NCBI GenBank assembly: GCA_034669965.1
Contig: JAXMOK010000007.1
Location: 62,001-126,000 of the forward strand
Direction of reading: 5' to 3'
Length of the DNA stretch: 64,000 nt
Source: HXMU1420-13 sp034669965
GTDB taxonomy: Bacteria > Bacteroidota > Rhodothermia > Balneolales > Balneolaceae
Both the position numbers and the translations under genes were made by a program. How positions within the stretch are numbered: position 1 is the first letter of the stretch; every line of letters starts with the position of its first letter. Below, in pieces: positions 1 to 8,801 of this stretch. The notes beneath the pieces are model-generated. The model ran no database searches. It saw only the letters and a program-made list of their open reading frames with translations, and was not told where the DNA came from.

Positions 1-1060
1 CTTACCGGTATTTGTAATAATTGGGTTCGTTAACTGCGGAATTTTGGGGGGTGATGACAAAGAAAAACCCATTGTGTGGGAAGAGGAGGACATAAATGAT
101 TATCTCGTATATAGCCATTCCTATGGCGGCGATAACTTGTATATAATAGACCTAGAAACTGGGGAATATGAACTGAATAATGACTATAAGACTATTTATT
201 CAATTTCAGTTAACAAGGATAACACTAGGCTATATCTGTCATCTGGTAAAGGTCAATTTTATCAAAACATTGGGGAAGTTGTGGAAATTAATCTCGATAA
301 TTGGAGTTCAAGAGTTATCTATGATCGGCCGGTTGAATTTTTATTAAGTGATAGAGATAATATTTTTTTTATAACTCTGGCAGAAAGAATAGATCAAACC
401 AATTTTAACCCTATAAGAATTTTAGGTCGAATTGATAATAGCGATGGTGAGATTGAAGAGTTGTCACAAATCAATGTGAGTCATGCTGAAAATCATGACT
501 ATAAAGGTGTTCAAGTTCATCCTCACAAGCCAATTGTCTATGCTTTAAATAATCGATATCAATTGTATAGACATTCCTACTTAAGTGGCGAAACAGAATC
601 ACTCTTTGATGGATTAACTTTTCACGATTTTCCAAATACAGAGCTTTCATCAGGGGGCGACACACTTTATTTCTTAGGTGGGCCTGTTTTTGATATTAAT
701 GAAATGCTTGAGATTGGGCAATTACCTGTGTTTAAATGGGGTAACCCAAAAGCTCGAAGAGATAATAGAGAGGTATATAATACCGATACAGGAGATCAAG
801 GTATGGGTCTGGGCTCCATTAGGAAAGTTACGGTTTACGATCCTAATAAAAATATTATAACCGATTCTATAGATGTTGGTGGGGGAAGTGACCTAATTTT
901 TTTAACCGAAAAAGAAAGATATGCTGTAATAAATGTTGGTAACAGGTTTATATCAATCATAGACCTTAAAGAAAAAACTATACTAAAGGAAATTCGTTTT
1001 GATCAAACTGAAACATTCGTTGAAGCAGGAAGAATATTTTTAGCAAAAAAACCTAACTAA
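1..1060 (+). CDS. Partial lipoprotein, beta-propeller-like (5' end outside window)
   Basis: The reading frame is already open at base 2. It begins in a hydrophobic stretch (LPVFVIIGFVNC) ending in a cysteine at 35-37, which looks like the end of a lipoprotein signal peptide, so the true start lies upstream of the window. A TTG at 44 would be an internal start that skips the lipobox; I consider it wrong. The mature part is about 340 residues, with repeated blade-like strands (for example LYIIDLETGEYELN near the start and ISIIDLKEKTILKEI near the end), as in YncE or surface-layer beta-propellers. It is probably an outer-membrane-anchored protein of unknown function. The lipobox (F-V-N-C) is weaker than the E. 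coli consensus. The gene ends 68 bases before the convergent rnhA. Confidence 0.75.
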   Translation, partial: LPVFVIIGFVNCGILGGDDKEKPIVWEEEDINDYLVYSHSYGGDNLYIIDLETGEYELNNDYKTIYSISVNKDNTRLYLSSGKGQFYQNIGEVVEINLDNWSSRVIYDRPVEFLLSDRDNIFFITLAERIDQTNFNPIRILGRIDNSDGEIEELSQINVSHAENHDYKGVQVHPHKPIVYALNNRYQLYRHSYLSGETESLFDGLTFHDFPNTELSSGGDTLYFLGGPVFDINEMLEIGQLPVFKWGNPKARRDNREVYNTDTGDQGMGLGSIRKVTVYDPNKNIITDSIDVGGGSDLIFLTEKERYAVINVGNRFISIIDLKEKTILKEIRFDQTETFVEAGRIFLAKKPN

Positions 1061-1081
1061 AACTCTGGTATACAATTAAGA

Positions 1082-1124
1082 GATACAATTCTTAATTGAA
1101 CAATTCTTAATTGATCATTGAACC
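1082..1124. repeat. AT-rich 'ATTCTTAATTGA' intergenic repeat
   Basis: The gap between two convergent genes holds three close variants of an 'ATTCTTAATTGA' word, one followed by TCATTGA. The same words recur at 28488-28520 and 29048-29114. It may act as a weak bidirectional terminator, but no classical GC stem with T-tract is visible. Confidence 0.5.
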
Positions 1125-1128
1125 ATTC

Positions 1129-1575
1129 TTAAATGAATTTCCTGCTTTCCGCCACGGCTAGTTGATCTACCCGTTCGTTGAGCTCGATGCCAACATGTGC
1201 CTTTACTTTCACCCAACGAACTTCATGAGGCTTCATTGCTGCCAGCATCTGCTCCCATAGTTTTTTGTTTTCCACCGGCTTTTTATCGGCTTTGCGCCAA
1301 CCTTTTTTTTGCCAGTTTTCAATCCAACCTTTAGTCATGGCATTGATGATAAGCGCACTATCGCTGTGGATGGAAACTTTGCAGGGTTTCTTCAACGCTT
1401 TTAAGGCTTCGATTACCGCTTGCATCTCCATGCGGTTGTTGGTGGTATGCTTTTCTCCACCTGATAACTCTTTCTCTTTTCCGTTCCAGATGAGAATGGC
1501 TCCCCATCCACCCGGACCGGGATTTCCGGAACAAGCACCGTCGGTAAACACCGTAATTTCTGGTTTATCCGACAT
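1129..1575 (-). CDS. rnhA: Ribonuclease HI
   Basis: This enzyme cleaves the RNA strand of RNA-DNA hybrids (R-loops, leftover primers). It has 148 residues, close to the 155 of E. coli RNase HI. The catalytic DEDD set is visible: D12 in FTDGACSGNPGPGGWG, E50 in NNRMEMQAV, D72 in HSDS and D137 in NERVDQLA. The flexible-loop histidine is H127. The basic segment GWIENWQKKGWR (residues 83-94) is the substrate-binding handle. The start codon lies inside the 3' end of pyrF (11-base overlap), so the two are probably translated from one mRNA. The family assignment is firm. Confidence 0.96.
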   Translation of the reverse strand: MSDKPEITVFTDGACSGNPGPGGWGAILIWNGKEKELSGGEKHTTNNRMEMQAVIEALKALKKPCKVSIHSDSALIINAMTKGWIENWQKKGWRKADKKPVENKKLWEQMLAAMKPHEVRWVKVKAHVGIELNERVDQLAVAESRKFI

Positions 1576-2407
1576 AATTTTGTGTGATGATAGAAAGGTT
1601 TTCTTTTAGTGTTTTTGCGGCTTTGGAAACATGTTCTTTCCAGTTTTTTTGATCAGAACCTGCGTAAATAATTCCACGGCTGGAGTTAATCAATGGAATG
1701 CCTTCATGTCCGGCCAGGGTATTCGCTAATTCTACGATGCTTCCGCCCTGAGCGCCTACACCGGGTATCAATAAACTACCTTTAGAATGATGCTCAATCA
1801 CTGATCTTGCTTCGGCAGATTGCGTTGCTCCTACCACCATCCCCAAATGCGACTCGGTGTTTACTGATCTCTCAAACAGAGAGCTGGCAATATATTCGGC
1901 CATCATATCATAACCTTCAAACGGCTTTTTTAAGAAATCTTCGGCGCCGGGATTTGAAGTAAGCGCCAACACATAAACTCCTTTGGATTCATCATCAGAA
2001 AATGCATCCAATGTTTCGAAACCCATCAAAGGATTGAGGGTAATCGCATCCACTTTAAATTTATTGAAAAAAGCCTTTTTGTAATGCTCGGCCGTACTAC
2101 TGATGTCGCCCCGTTTGGCATCGGCGATAATGATTTTATCATCAGGAATGTGATCGATGACTGCGTCTAGCACTTTCAGTCCTTTTTTGCCCAGTGCCTC
2201 AAAAAACGCGAGGTTTGGTTTAAATGCCGCACAGTGATCTTGAGTTGCATCAATCACAGAAGTACAAAATTCCAATACAAGCTCGCTGGTTGATCCAATT
2301 TTTTCGCGAGTAACGTCAGGCAGTAAATTCAGGTTCGGATCGAGCCCCACACACAGTGTCGACTGTGATTTTTGTACCGCGTTTTCGAGCTTTTCGAGAT
2401 AGGTCAT
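1565..2407 (-). CDS. pyrF: Orotidine-5'-phosphate decarboxylase, long (type 2) form
   Basis: This enzyme catalyses the last step of de novo UMP synthesis, decarboxylating OMP. The 280-residue length and the spacing of motifs fit the longer subfamily common in Bacteroidota and actinobacteria rather than the 230-residue E. coli form. The catalytic D-x-K-x-x-D array is at residues 96-101 (DAKRGD), with K98 as the proton donor. The phosphate-gripping region is near the C terminus (IPGVGAQGGS). Downstream rnhA overlaps by 11 bases. No other pyrimidine gene is adjacent. Confidence 0.96.
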   Translation of the reverse strand: MTYLEKLENAVQKSQSTLCVGLDPNLNLLPDVTREKIGSTSELVLEFCTSVIDATQDHCAAFKPNLAFFEALGKKGLKVLDAVIDHIPDDKIIIADAKRGDISSTAEHYKKAFFNKFKVDAITLNPLMGFETLDAFSDDESKGVYVLALTSNPGAEDFLKKPFEGYDMMAEYIASSLFERSVNTESHLGMVVGATQSAEARSVIEHHSKGSLLIPGVGAQGGSIVELANTLAGHEGIPLINSSRGIIYAGSDQKNWKEHVSKAAKTLKENLSIITQNYVG

Positions 2408-2479
2408 TGAAGAGTGTTTGAGTAGCTCGGAAAATAGCCAACCATAGGTGCTTACTCAACTTGTAATTGTATCTATTTT

Positions 2480-2626
2480 CTACGGATTACAACTACAACC
2501 GGGACCACAATTATCGTTGTGTTTTTCGCTTTTCATCATAGGTTTTAGAATGTATCTGGAAGCGATGTAAGCTATCACCAACATCAAAAGACATACGGCT
2601 ATAACCGATTGAAGATCAAATCCCAT
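2480..2626 (-). CDS. FeoB-associated Cys-rich small membrane protein
   Basis: This is a 48-residue ORF. One transmembrane helix (about residues 8-23, VIAVCLLMLVIAYIAS) is followed by a basic stretch and a cysteine-rich tail (NDNCGPGCSCNP, Cys 40, 44 and 46). That architecture matches the FeoB-associated Cys-rich membrane proteins found after feoB. Its ATG shares a base with the feoB stop codon (TGATG at 2624-2628), which indicates translational coupling. The role is not proven for the family; binding or passing Fe(II) near FeoB is the usual proposal. Confidence 0.85.
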   Translation of the reverse strand: MGFDLQSVIAVCLLMLVIAYIASRYILKPMMKSEKHNDNCGPGCSCNP

Positions 2627-4746
2627 CACAGATTACTCCCGATTTGAAAGGTGATCAGCGAACAAACATAGGCCAGCGCACTCATGTACACAAACATGGC
2701 GGTAGGCCATTTCCACGAATTAGTTTCACGGCGCACAATGGCGATGGTACTCATACACTGCATAGCGAGTGCAAAAAAGATCATTAACGAAAGTGCTGTT
2801 GCCACCGAGTAAATCGGTTTCCCTGTTTCGGGATCGGTATCGTTTATGAGTTTTTCTTTGAGAGTAACGATATCTTCGTCATCTCCTTCGATACTGTAAA
2901 TTGTATTTAATGTACCAACCATTACTTCACGAGCTGCAAACGAAGTGATCAATCCAATCCCGATTTTCCAGTCGAAGCCTAATGGCTCAATGGTCGGTTC
3001 GATAATCTGCCCGAATTTACCGGCAAAACTGTGGCGCAACTGATACGATTCTATGGTCTCGCCATCGTAAGCATATTGGGCATATTCTTGTTCATCAACT
3101 CCCGGAAACGAAGCCAAAAACCACAGCACAATAGATATAGCAACAATAATCTTTCCTGCTTCTTTCACAAATATCCAACCACGATCGGCCACGTTTCTAA
3201 AAACTACATCCCACTTAGGCATTTTGTATGCCGGAAGCTCCATAATAAATGGCGTTTGCTGCCCGCTTGGGAAAAAGCGTTTCATCACCGCTGCTGCAAC
3301 CAAAGCCATCACAATTCCAAAAATGTACAAGGCAAAAAAGGTTATTCCCTGATAAGTGAAAATGCCAAGCACCGTTGTTGATGGGATGAACGCTGCAATC
3401 AGCAAAGCGTACACAGGAAGGCGAGCCGAACATGCCATAAAGGGCAAAACCATGATCGTAATGATTCGATCGCGCCAGTTCTCGATGGTTCTTGTGGCCA
3501 TAATACCTGGAATAGCACAGGCAAAACCCGACATCAATGGAACTACGGATCTACCATGCAGCCCAACTTTGGTCATAAAGCCATCCATCACAAAAGCGGC
3601 ACGTGCCATGTATCCTGTGCCTTCCAAAATGTAGATAAAAAAGAACAGGAAGATGATTTGAGGCAGGAATATCACCACTCCACCTAAACCGGCGAGCACC
3701 CCTTCTACTAACAAATCGTTAAGTATTCCGGGCGCCATTGTATTTGCCACCCAATTTCCGGTCTCCACAAAAACCAGATCAATAAAATCCATAAACGGAG
3801 TGGCCCAACTGAATATGGCCTGAAACATGAGTAACAATACCGAGGCGAAAATCACCGGACCAAATACCTTGTGAGTAACAACGCTGTCGATTTTATCGGT
3901 TAAACTAAGGGTGGAATCGGTTGTTTGCTGTGTGGCATTTTTGGTACAACGATCAATAAAATCATACCGTTGAAGCACTTCCGCGGCCATAGGATTTTCG
4001 CCAGCCTGTTCCAGAATTTCTCTGGCTTGTTTTATTGCGATTTCACCTTTTACTTTCTCTTCAAACTGGTAAAACACTTCATTGAAATTTCCTTCAGAAA
4101 TCAATCGCAGTGCTTCGGTATCTTGTGCTGCGGCAGGAATATTAGTGTAGGGCTGAACCCATTCTTTTTTCACTTTACCAATAGCCTGTCGTAATTGAAA
4201 ACTTTCGAGCCAGGCCAACGGTTGAGGAGTGTTGATATCTGTTTGAGTGATAAATGATTTTAATCGCTCAATATCATCTTTTTGCTTCGCTGTTATGGAG
4301 ATTACCGGAATTCCTAAATTGTCAGAAAGCATTTTCTCGTTGATGGTGATCTGCTTTTGCTCAGCCACATCCATCATGTTCAAAACCAGTATAACCGGGA
4401 TATCCAGATCCAAAAGCTGAGATACTAAAAACAAATTTCGATCGAGATTGGTCACATCAACAACTGCGAGTACTAAATCCGGCTTCTCTTCGTGCTCGTA
4501 ACTTCCAATCAGCGCTTGGTATGCGATGCGTTCATCCAGCTTCTTATAGTTTAAGCTGTATGCTCCGGGAAGGTCGATTACATGATGAAGCACTCCTCCT
4601 ATGATTGTTGTACCAACTTTGCGTTCTACCGTTATGCCCGGATAGTTCGCAATTTTTTGGCGTAATCCTGTTAAGGCGTTAAATACGGTAGATTTTCCCG
4701 TATTCGGGTTTCCAACTAAGGCAATAGTTTTAGGTGTTTGTTCCAC
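2626..4746 (-). CDS. feoB: Ferrous iron transporter FeoB
   Basis: This is the inner-membrane Fe(II) importer, with an N-terminal cytosolic G domain and a polytopic C-terminal domain. The 706 residues are near the family norm. G motifs are visible: G1 GNPNTGKS (12-19), G3 DLPG (59-62, approximate) and G4 NMMD (123-126). The paired Gate motifs of the membrane half are recognisable (GFACAIPGIMATR with the following ACSARLPVY, and the later SFAAREVMVGTL). The start codon overlaps the feoA stop by one base. It lies in an operon feoA-feoA-feoB-small Cys-rich protein. Confidence 0.98.
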   Translation of the reverse strand: MEQTPKTIALVGNPNTGKSTVFNALTGLRQKIANYPGITVERKVGTTIIGGVLHHVIDLPGAYSLNYKKLDERIAYQALIGSYEHEEKPDLVLAVVDVTNLDRNLFLVSQLLDLDIPVILVLNMMDVAEQKQITINEKMLSDNLGIPVISITAKQKDDIERLKSFITQTDINTPQPLAWLESFQLRQAIGKVKKEWVQPYTNIPAAAQDTEALRLISEGNFNEVFYQFEEKVKGEIAIKQAREILEQAGENPMAAEVLQRYDFIDRCTKNATQQTTDSTLSLTDKIDSVVTHKVFGPVIFASVLLLMFQAIFSWATPFMDFIDLVFVETGNWVANTMAPGILNDLLVEGVLAGLGGVVIFLPQIIFLFFFIYILEGTGYMARAAFVMDGFMTKVGLHGRSVVPLMSGFACAIPGIMATRTIENWRDRIITIMVLPFMACSARLPVYALLIAAFIPSTTVLGIFTYQGITFFALYIFGIVMALVAAAVMKRFFPSGQQTPFIMELPAYKMPKWDVVFRNVADRGWIFVKEAGKIIVAISIVLWFLASFPGVDEQEYAQYAYDGETIESYQLRHSFAGKFGQIIEPTIEPLGFDWKIGIGLITSFAAREVMVGTLNTIYSIEGDDEDIVTLKEKLINDTDPETGKPIYSVATALSLMIFFALAMQCMSTIAIVRRETNSWKWPTAMFVYMSALAYVCSLITFQIGSNL

Positions 4747-4970
4747 TAGCTATCCAGTTCAATACAATCAGCTTCCGATTTGCGTAGGGTGTAGAGCGAG
4801 CTTCGTACTTTAATTTCAACGGGGAACCCGGTAGGTGCTTTTCTAATCATCTCGAGTTTTGTACCTGGTAAAATTCCCATTTCCATTAAACGTGTAGTTT
4901 CAGCGCCGGAAATACTTTTAATCAGAAATGATCCCGGCTTAGTTATGTTCGAAAGTTTTGTTGACATCAA
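4746..4970 (-). CDS. feoA: FeoA-domain protein (second copy)
   Basis: This is a 74-residue SH3-like FeoA protein. The diagnostic pattern is present: a GAETTRLMEMGILPGTKLE segment at about residues 19-37, then VEIKVRSSLYTLRKSEAD. FeoA proteins are small cytosolic partners needed for FeoB activity. The gene sits directly upstream of feoB (stop and start overlap) and one base downstream of another feoA-like gene. It is the copy closest to the canonical FeoA sequence. Confidence 0.95.
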   Translation of the reverse strand: MMSTKLSNITKPGSFLIKSISGAETTRLMEMGILPGTKLEMIRKAPTGFPVEIKVRSSLYTLRKSEADCIELDS

Positions 4971-4971
4971 C

Positions 4972-5190
4972 TTAATTAGGGCTTACCAGTATTGATTTTG
5001 CAATGCTGTTGTTGATGGCAAGCCGCGTCTCTCCCACTTTAAAAATCACATCTTTTTGATTGGAAATTATTATTCCGGTAGCTCCTTCAACGCATCCTAA
5101 TTCGTTTAAACGGCATACATCGTCGCAATGGCAATCGATGCACTTCACTATAACTTGCTCGCCTTCTTTACTGTGATTTAAGGGATACAT
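4972..5190 (-). CDS. feoA: FeoA-domain protein, Cys-rich (first copy)
   Basis: This 72-residue FeoA-like protein is the first gene of the feo operon. The FeoA core is visible (VCRLNELGCVEGATGIIISNQ and DVIFKVGETRLAINNSIA). Unlike the second copy it carries extra cysteines in its N-terminal third (C17, C20, C22, C26 within VKCIDCHCDDVC), which could bind metal; that is inference. The ATG lies just downstream of a perfect 8+8 palindrome. Two separate FeoA proteins in one operon is a known arrangement in Bacteroidota. Confidence 0.9.
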   Translation of the reverse strand: MYPLNHSKEGEQVIVKCIDCHCDDVCRLNELGCVEGATGIIISNQKDVIFKVGETRLAINNSIAKSILVSPN

Positions 5191-5194
5191 AATC

Positions 5195-5219
5195 CTTATT
5201 TAAATGTGGTCTAAATAAG
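5195..5219 (-). promoter_or_regulatory. Probable metal-repressor operator of the feo operon
   Basis: A perfect inverted repeat (CTTATTTA at 5195-5202, TAAATAAG at 5212-5219, 9-base spacer) sits 5 bases upstream of the first feoA start codon. Size and symmetry fit a DtxR/MntR- or Fur-family dimer site. The sequence does not match the E. coli Fur box closely, so the regulator is not identified. A site this close to the start codon would block elongation or the transcription start. Confidence 0.6.
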
Positions 5220-5265
5220 ATAAAGAAATCGGTTAATAAATAGAACCCATCAAACGTAAAAAACT

Positions 5266-5892
5266 CTAGAGCATCGACTCCGGTAAAATCTCTTCGAAAC
5301 CATGTGGTGGTTTATGCAAAGTCCAGGTTTCGAAGTAAAAATGACGTTCGCTACTCACCCGTTTTCCGTTGATACTAAATACTCTGAAATCGGGTTCCAG
5401 CATCTTTTGAAGTGGATAAAAGAACCTAGTATAGATGTTATCTCGGCTGAAAATTTGCACATCAAAGCCATTAGGAGCTTCGCGTTTGTAAATGGCAATC
5501 CATCCTTTTTCGAGAATATCTCGCAACACTTTTCCTGAAAATGAATGTATGCTTTCGGGTGGAAGGGTCTCATCAGCCAGCAATATCATCTCGTTGTTAT
5601 CAATCGCGAGCAGTGCTTGTTTTAACTCGGCGAACTCTCCTTTTGCAGTTTGATACGATTGAGTGCCTAGGCCTGCTTGTATGGTTTGAATAATATGATC
5701 GAAGCGGCTTAATCTATTGATACCGAATTGCTGCTCATCAACCACACTGCCACTAAAATATAATGTCGAATAAGTTGGATCGGGTTGAGTAAACATTGCC
5801 AACGGATCTTCATTATTCTGAGAGGATGGCGCAAGTTGCTCCATGCGTTGGTCGTGATGAAAAATCAGTTTTAATAGATCGGTAGCGGCCAT
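5266..5892 (-). CDS. Conserved hypothetical protein (208 aa)
   Basis: The product is soluble, with no signal peptide or membrane helix, and I do not recognise the family. It contains a hydrophilic N-terminal quarter, a central alpha/beta-like part (about residues 95-150, EMILLADETLPPESIHSFSG and GWIAIYKREAPNGFDVQIFSR) and an aromatic-rich C terminus (RHFYFETWTL). It follows hppA on the same strand after an intrinsic terminator-like hairpin, and it precedes the feo promoter region, so it is probably its own short transcript or a read-through product. The ATG at 5892 is the only plausible start. Confidence 0.7.
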   Translation of the reverse strand: MAATDLLKLIFHHDQRMEQLAPSSQNNEDPLAMFTQPDPTYSTLYFSGSVVDEQQFGINRLSRFDHIIQTIQAGLGTQSYQTAKGEFAELKQALLAIDNNEMILLADETLPPESIHSFSGKVLRDILEKGWIAIYKREAPNGFDVQIFSRDNIYTRFFYPLQKMLEPDFRVFSINGKRVSSERHFYFETWTLHKPPHGFEEILPESML

Positions 5893-5909
5893 AGTGCTTT
5901 ATTTTATAG

Positions 5910-5948
5910 AAATAAAAAATCCCGGCTACATCTGGTGCAACCGGGATT
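5910..5948 (-). terminator. Intrinsic terminator after hppA
   Basis: The arms AATCCCGG and CCGGGATT (5918-5925 and 5941-5948, 15-base loop) form an 8-bp stem. On the minus strand it is followed by a T-rich tract (TTTTTTATTT). It ends the hppA transcript and overlaps the region just before the downstream hypothetical gene. Confidence 0.85.
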
Positions 5949-5971
5949 AAGTTAACAAATCCTGCGTCGGA

Positions 5972-8182
5972 TTAGATCATAGTTGCAATTACAAGAGCAA
6001 CTACCGACATCAACTTAAGAAGGATGTTTAGAGATGGACCGGAAGTATCCTTGAAAGGATCACCTACCGTATCACCAACAACACCTGCTTTGTGCGGCTC
6101 AGAACCTTTACCGTACTCAACACCGTCGATAACAACGCCTTCTTCAATCATTTTCTTAGCGTTATCCCAAGCACCACCAGCGTTAGATTGGAACAAAGCC
6201 ATCAACACACCGGCAGAAGTTACACCTGCTAGTAAACCACCAAGCATTTTTGCGCCTAGTGTTGGGTCGTCGCTGATGAAACCAGGAACGAAACCAAACA
6301 ATACCGGCACGATTACCGCTAGCAAGCCCGGAAGAACCATCTCACGGATAGAAGCTGCAGTAGAAATTTCCACGCACTTTTCGTATTCCGCTTTTCCATC
6401 AGCTGCTTCAAATGTAGCTTGATCTTCTTTGCTCCAGTCAGCGAATTCTTTATCGCCATTGCTTTTCATTACATCAAGAGCAGCGCGTAGTTCAGGAATA
6501 GTCTTGAACTGACGACGAACTTCTTCGATCATACTCATCGCAGCACGTCCTACAGCGTTCATAGATAAAGCAGAGAATAAGAATGGAAGCATTGCACCTA
6601 CAAAAAGAGCTGCCATTACATATGGGTTAGTAACATTGATGATTACTTCTAATCCCGGATTAACCGCTTCGTAAGCTGTAATAAAAGCAGCGAAAAGAGC
6701 AAGAGCAGTAAGAGCTGCAGAACCAATCGCAAAGCCTTTACCGATAGCAGCGGTTGTGTTACCCACAGCGTCAAGTTTATCTGTACGCTCACGTACTTCA
6801 GGCTCAAGTTCTGCCATTTCAGCAATACCACCGGCGTTATCAGAAATCGGGCCATAAGCATCAACTGCTAATTGAATACCAGTGTTTGCAAGCATACCAA
6901 CTGCAGCAATGGCAATACCGTAAAGTCCGGCAAAGCTGTAAGCACCAATAATTGCGATAGCAATAATGATGATAGGAATCGCAGTAGAAATCATTCCAAC
7001 ACCTAAACCGGCGATGATGTTAGTTGCAGCACCTGTTACAGATTGCTTTACAATAGATAAAACTGGCTTTGTGCCGGTTCCTGTGTAATGCTCGGTTACA
7101 AAACCGATTGCAAGGCCAGAAAGTAAACCAAAGATGGTTGCAATAAATACGCCTGTACTTGTGTACTCGATACCAGAGAATGTCCAGCTTTCTGGAAGCA
7201 TCCAAGTGATAATGAAGTAAGAAGCTACTAGCATAACTACGCCAGAGAAAAGCTCACCCATGTTCAGTGCTTTTTGCGGATCGCCACCTTCTTTAACTCG
7301 TACTAAGAACGTACCTGCAATAGAAGTCACAATTCCGGTACCTGCAAGCACTAATGGAAGCAATACAGCAGAAAGTCCTTCAAAGTTATCTGCCCAATTT
7401 GGGATAGTCATAAAAGCGGCACCTAATACCATGGTACCAATGATAGAACCTACATACGATTCGAAAAGATCGGCGCCCATACCGGCTACGTCACCTACGT
7501 TATCACCTACGTTATCAGCAATAGTTGCCGGGTTTAACGGGTGATCTTCAGGAATACCTGCTTCCACTTTACCTACAAGGTCAGCGCCAACATCGGCAGC
7601 TTTTGTGTAAATACCACCACCTACACGAGCAAATAGTGCGATTGAAGACGCACCAAAAGAGAAACCGGTTACGATAGCAAGAACACGGTTTACAGCGTCG
7701 GCACCATCGATGCCAAAAACATTAGCGAAGATGAAAAACAAAATCGAAAGACCAAGCACACCTAATCCTACTACACCAAGACCCATTACAGATCCACCGG
7801 CAAAAGCAACTTCAAGGCCTTTACCTAAACTTTCGCGAGCAGCGTTAGTAGTTCTTACGTTGGCTTTGGTTGCAACTTTCATTCCGATAAAACCCGCAAG
7901 TCCGGAACAAATCGCTCCTACTATAAATGAAATTGCTACCATCCAGCTTGATGTTACAGCATCGGCACTTAGCGCCAAGATTACAGCAACAACAGCCACA
8001 AAAATGGCAAGTACTCGATATTCAGCTTTCAAGAAAGCCATTGCACCGCTGGCTATACTGTCAGCAATGCGCCCCATTCTTTCGGTACCTACTTCTTGTT
8101 TCGACACCCAAGAAGATTTTAACGCGGTATATAAAAGGGCTATCACACCCGCCGCAATTGAGAAAAAGATTATGTTTTGCAT
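5972..8182 (-). CDS. hppA: Membrane-bound proton/sodium-pumping pyrophosphatase, K+-dependent type
   Basis: This integral membrane enzyme hydrolyses pyrophosphate and pumps H+ and/or Na+ across the inner membrane. The 736 residues and about 16 hydrophobic segments are typical. The substrate-binding signature DVGADLVGKVE is followed by DNVGDNVGDVAGMGADLFES, and the C-terminal acidic site is GDTVGDPFKDTSGPSLN. At residues 474-479 the sequence is GNTTAA, where the alanine marks the K+-dependent subfamily; K+-independent enzymes have lysine there. Ion specificity (H+ versus Na+) cannot be decided by eye. An SD-like GGAG lies 4 bases before the ATG. It follows pth by about 40 bases and may share its operon. 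Confidence 0.97.
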   Translation of the reverse strand: MQNIIFFSIAAGVIALLYTALKSSWVSKQEVGTERMGRIADSIASGAMAFLKAEYRVLAIFVAVVAVILALSADAVTSSWMVAISFIVGAICSGLAGFIGMKVATKANVRTTNAARESLGKGLEVAFAGGSVMGLGVVGLGVLGLSILFFIFANVFGIDGADAVNRVLAIVTGFSFGASSIALFARVGGGIYTKAADVGADLVGKVEAGIPEDHPLNPATIADNVGDNVGDVAGMGADLFESYVGSIIGTMVLGAAFMTIPNWADNFEGLSAVLLPLVLAGTGIVTSIAGTFLVRVKEGGDPQKALNMGELFSGVVMLVASYFIITWMLPESWTFSGIEYTSTGVFIATIFGLLSGLAIGFVTEHYTGTGTKPVLSIVKQSVTGAATNIIAGLGVGMISTAIPIIIIAIAIIGAYSFAGLYGIAIAAVGMLANTGIQLAVDAYGPISDNAGGIAEMAELEPEVRERTDKLDAVGNTTAAIGKGFAIGSAALTALALFAAFITAYEAVNPGLEVIINVTNPYVMAALFVGAMLPFLFSALSMNAVGRAAMSMIEEVRRQFKTIPELRAALDVMKSNGDKEFADWSKEDQATFEAADGKAEYEKCVEISTAASIREMVLPGLLAVIVPVLFGFVPGFISDDPTLGAKMLGGLLAGVTSAGVLMALFQSNAGGAWDNAKKMIEEGVVIDGVEYGKGSEPHKAGVVGDTVGDPFKDTSGPSLNILLKLMSVVALVIATMI

Positions 8183-8222
8183 AACTCCGTTTAGGTTAGT
8201 TTGAGAATCCCCCGCAGGGTTT

Positions 8223-8777
8223 TCAATTATAAAAGTTCATTGCTCTTTCGATACCCAAACTCACGAATGCAAGAGCAGCTTCATGAGCTTTTTGGATGGA
8301 AATCTTAACCTCATCCATTTCGGTTTGATCAAAAGGAGAAAGCACATAGTCAACCTGCCTGCCCCGTTTAAAATCATTTCCGATACCTACGCGTAATCGA
8401 GGATACTCTCGCCCGATTTTCTCGTTGATATCAGCAATTCCATTATGTCCGCCGTCGCTGCCTTGTGGCTTCATTCGCGTTATACCTACCGGTAAATTTA
8501 AATCGTCGTAGATAACCAAGCAATCTTTTATCTCGGTATTATATTTCGCAAGAGCCTTTTTTACAGCGGTACCGCTTCTATTCATATACGTTGTTGGCTT
8601 CACCAAAATCACTTTTCTACCTTTGTGGCGCCCTTCAGCAACTACGAAAGGCCCTCCGCCGGCTTTAAAGTCGACGGAGAGTTTTTCGGCAATAAAATCA
8701 ACAACGTCAAAACCGATGTTATGTCGGGTACCCTCATATTCTTGTCCAACATTTCCTAATCCTACAATAATGGACAT
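8223..8777 (-). CDS. pth: Peptidyl-tRNA hydrolase
   Basis: This enzyme recycles tRNA by cleaving peptidyl-tRNA dropped from stalled ribosomes. The product is 184 residues. The N-terminal motif GLGNVGQEYEGTRHNIGF carries the catalytic His19; the usual proline of GLGNPG is valine here. YDDLNLPVG (about 91-99) holds the catalytic-support aspartate, and GSDGGHNGIADI is the tRNA-acceptor-binding segment. It lies 24 bases after rplY, the gene order found in many bacteria (prs-rplY-pth). Confidence 0.97.
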   Translation of the reverse strand: MSIIVGLGNVGQEYEGTRHNIGFDVVDFIAEKLSVDFKAGGGPFVVAEGRHKGRKVILVKPTTYMNRSGTAVKKALAKYNTEIKDCLVIYDDLNLPVGITRMKPQGSDGGHNGIADINEKIGREYPRLRVGIGNDFKRGRQVDYVLSPFDQTEMDEVKISIQKAHEAALAFVSLGIERAMNFYN

Positions 8778-8801
8778 TTATTCGTGGTACCCTATCAGTT
8801 T

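Noticed and set aside
7710..8204. 164-codon frame antisense to hppA
   Set aside because: A shadow of the hppA coding strand; such frames are frequent opposite membrane-protein genes.
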